Positions 8,110 to 15,917 of a stretch of DNA of 64,000 nucleotides are shown here, piece after piece. Source of the DNA: JAGNLA01 sp964639885 (GTDB taxonomy: Bacteria; Caldisericota; Caldisericia; JAAYUI01). Position numbers and translations under genes: made by a program. A model generated the notes under the pieces. It did no database searches. It saw nothing but the letters and a program-made list of their open reading frames with translations, and was not told where the DNA came from. Positions within the stretch are counted from its first letter, which is position 1. Every line of letters starts with the position of its first letter. The stretch covers positions 62,001 through 126,000 of the forward strand of contig CAZXEH010000001.1 in assembly GCA_964639885.1 (NCBI GenBank). Direction: 5' to 3'.

Positions 8110-9111
8110 TCAAAACCCCTTAGGTATTTTTTCCACAATCGAGTCTGCTATCGAGCATAGTAAATCAAGCGCTTCCTTTTTAACAAAAAATGAAACCGCT
8201 TCAAGGTCTTTTTTGGCTTTTGAACAATAACCCCTGGTTATTTCCAGAGACTTTGCAAGTGTCTGTTTTTCAACTGCTTCTTTCTTCACAGAGTCAAAAT
8301 CCCTGTCCCAGAAGCCATCTTTTGGTTCGAGGAGGATCATGGGGTAAGTAAGGATGCCTTCCTCAAAATCCTTTCCCATCTTCTTTCCTTCAGGGCCGAT
8401 CATGTCCATGAGGTCATCAGCCATCTGGAAAGCCATGCCAAGGTTGAGACCGTAATCAGTCATCGCTTTTCTGACCTCCAGGTCGCAGTTGGCGATGATG
8501 CATGGGGCAAGTGAACAAAAGGACATCAGGGAGCCGGTTTTCAGGGAGATGGTTCCCAGATAATGACTCAAAGTCCTGTCCTTGTCATATGTTGTGTCGA
8601 TTTCCATCGCCTCGCCAAGGGTCATCTGTGAGATGACATTGGCGAAAACCGAAACCAGTTCCTGGGATTTGAAAATCCCAAGCTCTATCAGAGCCTGGGA
8701 GATGATGTAGTCTCCGGTGAGGACAGCGAACCTGTTGCCGTAAAGTACGTTTACGGTTTGTTTTCCTCTTCTTGAGTTTGCTTCATCCACAACATCATCG
8801 TGCACAAGGCTTGCTGCCTGGATGAGTTCGACAAAGGTTCCCAGGTGAATGGATGTTTCGATGTCAACACCGAGAATGTTTGACACCGCAACCGCAAGCC
8901 TGGCCCTGTATCTCTTGCCTGAAAGCTGGCTTGATGAAGACATGCTCTTGATCTTGTCAAACCAGTCTATGTTGCTGTGGCTTTGAAGGCTAGTATTGGT
9001 TTTTATCATGAGTCTGACCGCATCAGCGATTGGACCTTCGGCAACTTTTTGCAGCCTCGAGTTCACACCTTCAATTGAGCGGTCTATATAGTCACTTGAA
9101 AAAAATTCCAC
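8110..9111 (-). CDS. Polyprenyl diphosphate synthase
   Basis: This trans-isoprenyl diphosphate synthase elongates allylic diphosphates with isopentenyl diphosphate to make polyprenyl chains for quinones or other lipids. Both aspartate-rich motifs are present: LVHDDVVDEANSRRGKQTVN (DDxxD) and FQMADDLMDMIG (second DDxxD), with GNRFAVLTGDYI between them. The open frame extends to 9270, but that would run through the divergent CYTH gene. I choose GTG 9111 (333 residues) because a TTGAAT-16-TAGAAT promoter ends eight bases upstream of it, giving a leaderless message. Chain length cannot be predicted reliably by eye. It heads a five-gene operon with pduL following after four bases. Confidence 0.9.
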   Translation of the reverse strand: MEFFSSDYIDRSIEGVNSRLQKVAEGPIADAVRLMIKTNTSLQSHSNIDWFDKIKSMSSSSQLSGKRYRARLAVAVSNILGVDIETSIHLGTFVELIQAASLVHDDVVDEANSRRGKQTVNVLYGNRFAVLTGDYIISQALIELGIFKSQELVSVFANVISQMTLGEAMEIDTTYDKDRTLSHYLGTISLKTGSLMSFCSLAPCIIANCDLEVRKAMTDYGLNLGMAFQMADDLMDMIGPEGKKMGKDFEEGILTYPMILLEPKDGFWDRDFDSVKKEAVEKQTLAKSLEITRGYCSKAKKDLEAVSFFVKKEALDLLCSIADSIVEKIPKGF

Positions 9112-9119
9112 GGATGGAA

Positions 9120-9147
9120 ATTCTACATCCTCTTTTGCCCCATTCAA
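9120..9147 (-). promoter_or_regulatory. Promoter of the polyprenyl synthetase-pduL operon (leaderless)
   Basis: On the minus strand TTGAAT (9147-9142), a 16-base spacer and TAGAAT (9125-9120) are followed by eight bases and GTG 9111. It is back to back with the promoter of the CYTH pair, the two -35 boxes being eight bases apart. Confidence 0.6.
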
Positions 9148-9155
9148 GGTTTGGG

Positions 9156-9184
9156 TTGACTTTGGTTTTTGGGGCGACCATAAT
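9156..9184 (+). promoter_or_regulatory. Promoter of the CYTH gene pair (leaderless)
   Basis: TTGACT (9156-9161), a 17-base spacer and CATAAT (9179-9184), followed by six bases and GTG 9191. No Shine-Dalgarno sequence is present, consistent with a leaderless transcript. Confidence 0.55.
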
Positions 9185-9190
9185 TGGTTT

Positions 9191-9841
9191 GTGGTAGGTT
9201 TTGAATCTGAATCGAAGTTCACGATATTCAAGAATCCAAAGTCATTCCAGGATGATGTGGTCGCAAGCATCTCAACCCTTGGCTATGAATCAAGCCAGTT
9301 GAAGGTGACCGACCAGGTTGACGTATATCTTGACTGCCAGATGAAAATCTACAAAGCTGGTTATTCACTCAGAAACAGGTACAGGCAAAGCTCCCTGCAC
9401 ATGATAACGCTTAAAACCCTCGAAAGGCTTGATGAGGCTGGGAATGTCCGAATCGAGGAAGAAGCAAGAACGCTCAAGGATCTTGTCAAAAAACTGACAG
9501 GAAAGCTAACCTCAATTTATCAGGATCCCGTTGACGAAGATGTGATAAACCTGATCAAAACCCCAGAAGTTCTTAGTCCGGTTCTGATACTCACAAACCA
9601 CAGGGAGATGCTTGAAATAAAGCTGGGAAAGCAGAAATGCGAGGTTGCATTCGACACCTATGCGTACCTCTTTCCCACAGCCTCTGCTCCTGTTTATGAA
9701 CTTGAGATTGAAGGCTCCAAAGAATTCGATACAATACGGGACTACATATACAAGAAGTATGGGCATGGAAGATGGCAGACCATTGGCCTGACAACCATGA
9801 GCAAGTTTGAAAACGGACTCAGGCTAGGAGGAATGATATGA
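9191..9841 (+). CDS. CYTH-domain (triphosphate tunnel) protein 1
   Basis: A 216-residue protein of the CYTH/triphosphate tunnel metalloenzyme superfamily. The N-terminus MVGFESESKFTIF contains the ExExK signature, and the central YKAGYSLRNRYRQSS with LHMITLKTLERLDE and VRIEEEART follows the L-R-x-R, x-T-x-K and R-x-E-x-E strand pattern. Members hydrolyse inorganic triphosphate, make cAMP, or (VTC-like) handle polyphosphate; the substrate here is unknown. The GTG start is chosen because ExExK normally lies at the very N-terminus and a promoter ends six bases upstream. It overlaps the second CYTH gene by four bases (ATGA). Confidence 0.8.
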   Translation: MVGFESESKFTIFKNPKSFQDDVVASISTLGYESSQLKVTDQVDVYLDCQMKIYKAGYSLRNRYRQSSLHMITLKTLERLDEAGNVRIEEEARTLKDLVKKLTGKLTSIYQDPVDEDVINLIKTPEVLSPVLILTNHREMLEIKLGKQKCEVAFDTYAYLFPTASAPVYELEIEGSKEFDTIRDYIYKKYGHGRWQTIGLTTMSKFENGLRLGGMI

Positions 9842-10536
9842 TCCCCACATCAGAAAGAGAACTCAAGCTCGACGTGAATCCACTTGGTGCACTCAAGCTT
9901 ATCGATAACCTGCCGCAACTTATGGAACGAAATGGCTGGCCCGTAAAGTCAAAACTCACCCAGATCAACTATGACCGATATTTTGACAGACTGCTTCCTC
10001 CAGGTGTGTTCATGCTCTCTTCCAACGATTCATACATCAGGGTCAGGAAGACCGTTTGGCCAAACTCCTCCCGAGAGGCAGAGTTCGTTGCCTACAGAAA
10101 GCTCAACGAAGCAGCCTACGGAAAACCGGCAGAAATTTTTGATTATGAGATTTCGGTTCTCAAAACCAGGGAGATTATCCAGGAGCTGGTGAAAGACATG
10201 CCCGACAAGCTCAATTACCCAACTCCGGATGCAATCGGGCCAATTGAAAACCTGGAATCGATGGGCCTTTCAGAGATTATAAGGCTGAAATGCGAGAGGA
10301 CAGTTTTTCCAATCACTTTCTCGGATCAGCCAAACGACATGGTTAAAATAAAAATCGATCTCTTCACCTTCAAATCACGACAGGACAAGCTCTTTGGTCA
10401 AATTGAGGTTGATTATTACAATCCGACCCTGTTTGACCTTTCCAGCCAGATTTTCAAAACGATACAGAATGTTCCGGAACTCGAAGCAAAGTTCTCGTCT
10501 ACTTCAAAATTAGCCTTTGGGATGGAGCTTATCTAA
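9838..10536 (+). CDS. CYTH-domain (triphosphate tunnel) protein 2
   Basis: This 232-residue paralogue of the preceding gene starts MIPTSERELKLDVNP with the ExExK signature (ERELK). Further landmarks are INYDRYFDR, SYIRVRKTVW, AEFVAYRKLNE, FDYEIS, IIRLKCERTVFP and FGQIEVDYYNP, consistent with the alternating charged strands of a closed tunnel barrel. Two adjacent, divergent copies translated from overlapping frames suggest a heteromeric enzyme or two related substrates; neither is established. No membrane segment is present, so a classical membrane-bound VTC polymerase is unlikely. A bidirectional terminator follows at 10643-10670. Confidence 0.78.
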   Translation: MIPTSERELKLDVNPLGALKLIDNLPQLMERNGWPVKSKLTQINYDRYFDRLLPPGVFMLSSNDSYIRVRKTVWPNSSREAEFVAYRKLNEAAYGKPAEIFDYEISVLKTREIIQELVKDMPDKLNYPTPDAIGPIENLESMGLSEIIRLKCERTVFPITFSDQPNDMVKIKIDLFTFKSRQDKLFGQIEVDYYNPTLFDLSSQIFKTIQNVPELEAKFSSTSKLAFGMELI

Positions 10537-10642
10537 CAAATAGCAATCATCATCGATGTTCATGAAAAAGTAACGTCACAGGTTAAATATTAATGATTTA
10601 TAATATCCTATCCGAAATAATTTTCGGGTGTCGACCCAATAA

Positions 10643-10670
10643 AAAACGGCACCTATATCGGTGCCGTTTT
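10643..10670. terminator. Bidirectional terminator between the CYTH pair and the ferredoxin gene
   Basis: A perfect 11-bp stem, AAAACGGCACC with GGTGCCGTTTT, and a six-base loop (TATATC). T-runs follow on both strands, so it can end the CYTH transcript (plus) and the ferredoxin transcript (minus). Confidence 0.85.
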
Positions 10671-10695
10671 CAAAACCTTTTCAGTTTCTACAGCT

Positions 10696-10875
10696 TCAGG
10701 AGCAGGTGATTGCTGAAACCGGGCAATTGTCCATTGCTTCCTGGCAGCACGGAACGTTGCAGTCCACTGCCTTTGCTATTGCGATATTGTCATCGCCCAT
10801 TTCAAACACGTCTGGACACAGCGAGGCGCAGACTCCACAACCAATACAGGTGTCGGCATCAACTTTGGCCTTCAT
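10696..10875 (-). CDS. 4Fe-4S ferredoxin, Thermotoga-like
   Basis: A 59-residue electron carrier starting MKAKVDADTCIGCGVCASLC. The cluster ligands are Cys10, Cys13, Cys16 and Cys51 (NCPVSAI), giving a single 4Fe-4S cluster. Cys20 and Cys43 are placed where Thermotoga maritima ferredoxin has a disulfide, and three further cysteines (39, 44, 58) are extra. Start ATG 10875 follows GGAGGAAAA; the longer open frame to 10941 would begin upstream of the promoter. It is the likely partner of pyruvate:ferredoxin oxidoreductase at the other end of the window. Confidence 0.95.
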   Translation of the reverse strand: MKAKVDADTCIGCGVCASLCPDVFEMGDDNIAIAKAVDCNVPCCQEAMDNCPVSAITCS

Positions 10876-10904
10876 TTTTCCTCCTTGGAGATAATGACAT
10901 GCGT

Positions 10905-10932
10905 AGTATATTAAGGGCATTGGTGATGTCAA
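10905..10932 (-). promoter_or_regulatory. Ferredoxin promoter
   Basis: On the minus strand TTGACA (10932-10927), a 16-base spacer and TATACT (10910-10905), about 29 bases upstream of the ferredoxin start. This is one of the best matches to a housekeeping promoter in the window. Confidence 0.7.
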
Positions 10933-11110
10933 CCCATTCAAGATTTGGTTTTGGTGGAGCCATATAAAATTATGAATCGGTCATACTAATCTGTGTTCAC
11001 GCATATCATACATATTTACCTATCTGTGCAATTTTTTCTCGTTTTTTAGCATTTTATGCATTGTCCACCGACACCCATATGTTAAATTTCGGTTGTCGCT
11101 TGGGGCGCTC

Positions 11111-11138
11111 TTGACTTCATGCCGTACTTAGCTATTAT
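11111..11138 (+). promoter_or_regulatory. Promoter of the large secreted protein
   Basis: TTGACT (11111-11116), a 16-base spacer and TATTAT (11133-11138). The predicted transcript start is near 11145, leaving a leader of about 78 bases. Confidence 0.55.
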
Positions 11139-11222
11139 TCTATTTGCCGATATGTTTTTCGGTCTTGTCTTTATTTAGGTCTTGTGTAATCAAATTTTGT
11201 ATTTATTTAAAGGAGAAGAAAT

Positions 11223-14200
11223 ATGAAGAAGATAGCATTCCTCATTGCTATTGTGCTTTGCATGCAGATGTTTGCAATTCCTGCATTCGCAACCAGCAAC
11301 TCTACAGTCACGCCAGATGATGATTACAAGCCTGCATCCATTATCCTCGATGTCACACAGTGGGCTTCAAGAACAACATCATACTGGACAGACCCGCAGT
11401 TCCTTACCGAGAGCAGACAGGTCGTCGGCTCAATGATAAGAAACATGGGTTTTGACAGACTTGCCAAAGAAAACCCGGGAAGCGTGATGCTGCCTGTCGT
11501 TTACCATTCAATCAATGGCAAAGTCCAGGTTTCTCCTCCACCGAAAAATATCTCTCTTTCATCAAAAGGTCTCAATCCATTCTCAACAAAATCGGTTACA
11601 GCGCTCCCATCAGGAACGATCACCTGGGATTTCGTTGGTTCCTGTACCTCTGGCGCACCACTGTCCGGACCACTCTTTGACTGCGCAACCGAAATGCCTT
11701 ACATCAATGACTTCATCACGCCGACCGGCTCTGGTTTCTGGACATCAGGCATGAACAACTGCATCCGCGATGTATTTGGTTCTCCGTTCTACACCATCAA
11801 GGTTCAGTTTGTCCGTGATGATGCCCTTCCAACCGGTGTTGCCGGCCAGTATTGGTCATCTGGTGGAACGGGTATTGGAAAGATTCACATTCCAACAGCC
11901 ATCGCCGCACCACCGAACAATGCACTTTGGGGCGCAACGGTAGGCGAATACATGCTCAACACTCTCACCCACGAAATGATCCACGCCTACTACGACGACA
12001 TGAACCTTTACTATCACGCATGGTCAGAAGGTCTCACTGAATGCCAGGCAGTCCTTGCCAGAAAGCTCTTCTGCCAGAGAAACTCATATAATCCGTCAAC
12101 ATTCGTCACTCTCACCTGGGGAATCCCGCCATATGTTGCACAGTACGAACTGTTCAACCAGGAAGGTCTTCCAGGCGCACAGGGTCTCTTCTACACAAAC
12201 GTTTCAGGTGAAAGAATCATCTCTATGATGACTCCACGCTATGGAATGGCTGCAGCCTACTGGTGGAAGATTTACAGGGAAACAATTCCTGTAAACAGTG
12301 GCACAATCGACACTGGTGTTCCGGCAACATATGGTAACCAGGCATTCTTCAGCAATTTCAACGGAATGTTGTTCGACACCTGGTCAACATACGCCGGTTC
12401 TTTCTCTGCCTACATGAGGGACTGGAACCTTCACAACACACTCGTTGCCAATACTCTTGTCAACGACAAAGGCAACAGTAATGTCGAAAGCAAGGATTTT
12501 GCATCAACATGGTTCGGCCTTCAGGAAATTATCCAGATCAGAACAAAAACCATCCTTCACCTCTACTTCCCGTACGGCCCAATAACACCGATGGGCGGAC
12601 TTACATCTCCAGCCGGAACACAGAACCAGATTTGCGACAATGGAAGCTATTTTGGCGGATTCTCTGGCCCAGGGTATCTTGTTGGTGGCGGAAACGCCCC
12701 ATGCCTTTACACAACCCAGCCTGGTGGATTTGAAGTCCCTGCAAATGGTACAGCAACAATTACAGTCACCTCGATGCATGCTTCAGGTCTTACAGTTGGT
12801 CAGAACGTAACAAACCGCGTGGGTTACAGGCCAGCCTATTCAGGTGCGGCTCCAGGAGCATGGGTTACAATCCCTGCGCTCACATTCTCGTCAGGTGCCG
12901 ATGGCAGATATCCGCAGTACAACACAGCCAGCTTTGTCAACCCAGCCGGTTTCTACTTCGGTTGGACCGGTGGACCGGGTGGCGCTCTCCCGATCGGTGC
13001 ATACATGCTCCAAGTCGATGCAGTCTCAGGTGCAAGCACGGCTCAGCAGTTCTGCTATTTCGCCTCTGGATACCAGAACCAGTATTACAACTCAGGAGTC
13101 ATCATTGGTTCGGGAACACAGACAGGCGATGTCATGGCTGTCAATCTCAATGGCAGCGCATGGGTGAACCTTCCAGGCGTAACACCGCCATGGGGCGCAC
13201 CACCAAGAGCAGCATTCCAGGGCAACTACAACGGTGCCTCATATGCAAACGGTGGCATGATCGGTTACAGATTCAGGGCAAATGGTGCAGCCTACTACGA
13301 TTATGACTATGCCAACGGTGGCATGTACTATTATGTAAAGAACTTCGTAACCTCATTCAACAGACTCACGCACACCCTCCCGCCTTATGTTGGCAGATAC
13401 GGATTTGCTGTAATCTCCCAGTCAACCGACTTCCTCGGAGCCGCAGACCCAACTGGTGACAATCACGCAGCATTGACGTATTATGAAAAATTCTGCTCGG
13501 AGTCCTCACAGCCATCAACTGCAGGTCTCTCAAGGCTTGTCTACAGACCGGACTACATTCCTGATGGCTCAAGAGTGATTGCCTGCTTCCTCTACGCCAA
13601 TACTGTCGGACGCAATAACGGTGGTGTTTACGAAGAGAGACCATTGAGAGTCAGAACCGGGACAGATGCAAATTGGCACGATGTTTATGGTCTCTTCCTC
13701 GGCCGCGACGATGAACCTCTCAGAAACTCTACAGGGTCATGTGCTTGCGGTGGATGGGCTCCATACCAGTCAACATTCAGATTCGACCTCACACCGTACA
13801 TCACAGGATGCTACGACACAATCAGAATCAACAACCTGTACCAGGCGTATGAGCCAAACGGCCAGCAGTTGTTCTACGGCTTCGAGATGGTTCTTGTCTA
13901 TGAGAATCCAACACTCGAATACTCACAGATTATGATCGCTGACGGCGCACTCAGAATCTGTGCAAACGAAAGAACTCAGGATGCAACAACATTCACAGGC
14001 TTCAGAACTCCTCCAACGCCAGCAACCTGGCCAAGAGACAAATCAAGAGCCTCAGCATACATGGCAATCCTTGGCAACTCAGCCGACAATGGCTCGGGTG
14101 GAGCTGGCAGGGTCAACAATGAATGGGACTTCTGGGCAGTAGGTTCCGACAAGTACACAATGGACAGAATCTGGATCAACCCGGAACCAGCCGATCCCGT

Positions 14201-15842
14201 TTCGTCACAATCTGGTGCTTGGTATTCGCCAGGTGATATTAATGGATTATTACCAACATGGACTGGTCCGACAACTGTTACGAATTATAACTGCGCAGCA
14301 AGACCAACCGATTTCCCTAACCCCTATTTCTATTGGTCACGACCAATAGATAACAACGTTGCCAATTTCACAAATTATTGGGGTGGTTCACAATCCTGCA
14401 AACAATTCAGCTCTGCATGGTTCTGGAACAATAATTTTACGACCGTTGCCAACAAGACTGCGATCGTCTGGGAAAACGGTTCATGGTGGGATGTTGTAAA
14501 CTCTGACTATTCAGGAGCCGTTCACAACACCAACAGGACATACCTTGCAGGTGATGACACCTCTATTACTGTCAGACCGTATATGGTCTGTTCAAATGCA
14601 ACAGCAGGTGCAGCAGGATACGCTGATGGTTTTGGCCCATGTGTCGCGACCTGGCGAGGCAATCAAACGAATAATAACTGTCAGGCACCAGTCGGTACAG
14701 ATTACTGGGCAAGATCAGATGAACGTGGACACCTTCAGGCAATCATCCTTCAGGTTCCAATCGTCCCGTCACTTGAGATCACAAAGACAGGCGTGCCAGA
14801 CCCAGTTCTTCCTGGCAACCTCCTCACCTACACAATCACCGTCAGAAACTCAACCCCATACAGAAGCAATGGCGTTCACGTAATCGAAACCTATCCGGCA
14901 GGAGTCCAGTTCTACGATGCAAACCCACCGGCAGACATCAACAACAATGAGTGGACAACATCAATCGGTACAAACGGCGATGGCTCACTCAATCCGAACG
15001 AAGAGGCAATCATAGTTGTCAGACTCAAAGTCGGCAAACTCGCCAAAGGTACAAAGCTTACAAACCTTGTAATGGCCTACTCAGAAACCTCACCTGCACC
15101 GGTTTACGCAGAAGAGACCAACACAGTCCTTGGCGAACCAAAACTGACAATCACAAAATACACAAAGCGTTTCATGGCTCTCCAGGGCGAAAAGGTCAAA
15201 TTCTACATCACAGTCAAAAACGTTGGCGATCGTGAAGCAACTGGCGTCTCAATCTTTGACCTTCTTCCACGTGAGTTCATGTATGACTCATCACTTCCAT
15301 CAGGATCAGTCGGCCTCCAGAAGATTTACTGGGCAGTCGGCACACTCAATCCAACAGAAAGCTACACAATCGAACTCATCCTCAAGGTCAGGGATGACAT
15401 CACGATCAACCCGGGCACAACCCTCACAAACACAGCCTTTGCGACAAGCCTTGAAGACCTCTTTGTCCAAGACACAGCAGTTCTCATGGTCAGAGCCGGT
15501 GGCAAGGAACCGATCGTCTGCGCAAAACCAGACGTCAGCCTCATTGTCGAAGGCCTCAAGCCAGTCCAGGAAAAAGACGGACTCTACTGGATGTTCAAGT
15601 CAGGCCAGGAATACAAGATCAGCGTAAAGGTCTATGACAACGGCGGATGCAGCCCATACGAACTCAAAGTCAACTGGGGCGACGGCTCACCAGAAGAACT
15701 CTACACAATGAGAGACGGCGATTCGGTAATGCTCAAGGATCTCAAACCGCACTCATTCACATCAGGCGAAAAGATTTCGATCAGCCTCAAGAACCGATAC
15801 GACGGCCAGTACGAATCAATCTTCAAGTACAAAATCCAGTAA
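11223..15842 (+). CDS. Giant secreted protein with HExxH metallopeptidase-like region, two DUF11 repeats and a PKD-like end
   Basis: The 1539-residue protein has a Sec signal peptide (hydrophobic core after MKKIAF, cleavage probably after AFA near 23). Residues 247-269 read NTLTHEMIHAYYDD...WSEG: HEMIH (250-254) with Glu269 15 residues on is the zinc pattern of gluzincin peptidases, so the N-terminal third may be a protease. The middle ~700 residues are rich in Gly, Tyr, Asn and Cys and not recognised. From about 1183 and 1308 two DUF11 repeats (LEITKTGVPDPVLPGN and LTITKYTKRFMALQGE) follow, then from about 1432 a PKD-like module with VNWGDGSPEE. No C-terminal membrane anchor or sorting signal is seen. 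A surface or S-layer-associated role is inferred. SD is AAAGGAG; a terminator follows directly. Confidence 0.85.
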   Translation: MKKIAFLIAIVLCMQMFAIPAFATSNSTVTPDDDYKPASIILDVTQWASRTTSYWTDPQFLTESRQVVGSMIRNMGFDRLAKENPGSVMLPVVYHSINGKVQVSPPPKNISLSSKGLNPFSTKSVTALPSGTITWDFVGSCTSGAPLSGPLFDCATEMPYINDFITPTGSGFWTSGMNNCIRDVFGSPFYTIKVQFVRDDALPTGVAGQYWSSGGTGIGKIHIPTAIAAPPNNALWGATVGEYMLNTLTHEMIHAYYDDMNLYYHAWSEGLTECQAVLARKLFCQRNSYNPSTFVTLTWGIPPYVAQYELFNQEGLPGAQGLFYTNVSGERIISMMTPRYGMAAAYWWKIYRETIPVNSGTIDTGVPATYGNQAFFSNFNGMLFDTWSTYAGSFSAYMRDWNLHNTLVANTLVNDKGNSNVESKDFASTWFGLQEIIQIRTKTILHLYFPYGPITPMGGLTSPAGTQNQICDNGSYFGGFSGPGYLVGGGNAPCLYTTQPGGFEVPANGTATITVTSMHASGLTVGQNVTNRVGYRPAYSGAAPGAWVTIPALTFSSGADGRYPQYNTASFVNPAGFYFGWTGGPGGALPIGAYMLQVDAVSGASTAQQFCYFASGYQNQYYNSGVIIGSGTQTGDVMAVNLNGSAWVNLPGVTPPWGAPPRAAFQGNYNGASYANGGMIGYRFRANGAAYYDYDYANGGMYYYVKNFVTSFNRLTHTLPPYVGRYGFAVISQSTDFLGAADPTGDNHAALTYYEKFCSESSQPSTAGLSRLVYRPDYIPDGSRVIACFLYANTVGRNNGGVYEERPLRVRTGTDANWHDVYGLFLGRDDEPLRNSTGSCACGGWAPYQSTFRFDLTPYITGCYDTIRINNLYQAYEPNGQQLFYGFEMVLVYENPTLEYSQIMIADGALRICANERTQDATTFTGFRTPPTPATWPRDKSRASAYMAILGNSADNGSGGAGRVNNEWDFWAVGSDKYTMDRIWINPEPADPVSSQSGAWYSPGDINGLLPTWTGPTTVTNYNCAARPTDFPNPYFYWSRPIDNNVANFTNYWGGSQSCKQFSSAWFWNNNFTTVANKTAIVWENGSWWDVVNSDYSGAVHNTNRTYLAGDDTSITVRPYMVCSNATAGAAGYADGFGPCVATWRGNQTNNNCQAPVGTDYWARSDERGHLQAIILQVPIVPSLEITKTGVPDPVLPGNLLTYTITVRNSTPYRSNGVHVIETYPAGVQFYDANPPADINNNEWTTSIGTNGDGSLNPNEEAIIVVRLKVGKLAKGTKLTNLVMAYSETSPAPVYAEETNTVLGEPKLTITKYTKRFMALQGEKVKFYITVKNVGDREATGVSIFDLLPREFMYDSSLPSGSVGLQKIYWAVGTLNPTESYTIELILKVRDDITINPGTTLTNTAFATSLEDLFVQDTAVLMVRAGGKEPIVCAKPDVSLIVEGLKPVQEKDGLYWMFKSGQEYKISVKVYDNGGCSPYELKVNWGDGSPEELYTMRDGDSVMLKDLKPHSFTSGEKISISLKNRYDGQYESIFKYKIQ

Positions 15843-15856
15843 GGTTCAACCATCAC

Positions 15857-15885
15857 AAAAGACCCCCGTTAACCGGGGGTCTTTT
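15857..15885 (+). terminator. Terminator of the giant secreted protein gene
   Basis: An AAAAGACCCCC / GGGGGTCTTTT stem with loop GTTAACC, followed by a T-rich tract. It begins 15 bases after the stop codon. Confidence 0.88.
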
Positions 15886-15917
15886 TCTTTTTAACCGATA
15901 TATGTTAGCATTCAGCC

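Larger units (their letters stand above)
10876..11222. other. Intergenic region with two divergent promoters
   Basis: This 347-base AT-rich stretch holds the ferredoxin promoter on the minus strand (10905-10932) and the promoter of the large secreted protein on the plus strand (11111-11138). The plus transcript would have a leader of about 78 bases, ending in AAAGGAG before ATG 11223. I see no convincing gene, riboswitch or strong hairpin in between. Confidence 0.6.

Noticed and set aside
9112..9270. Longer start for polyprenyl synthetase
   Set aside because: It would run through the divergent promoter region and into the coding part of the CYTH gene; the added residues are not family-like.
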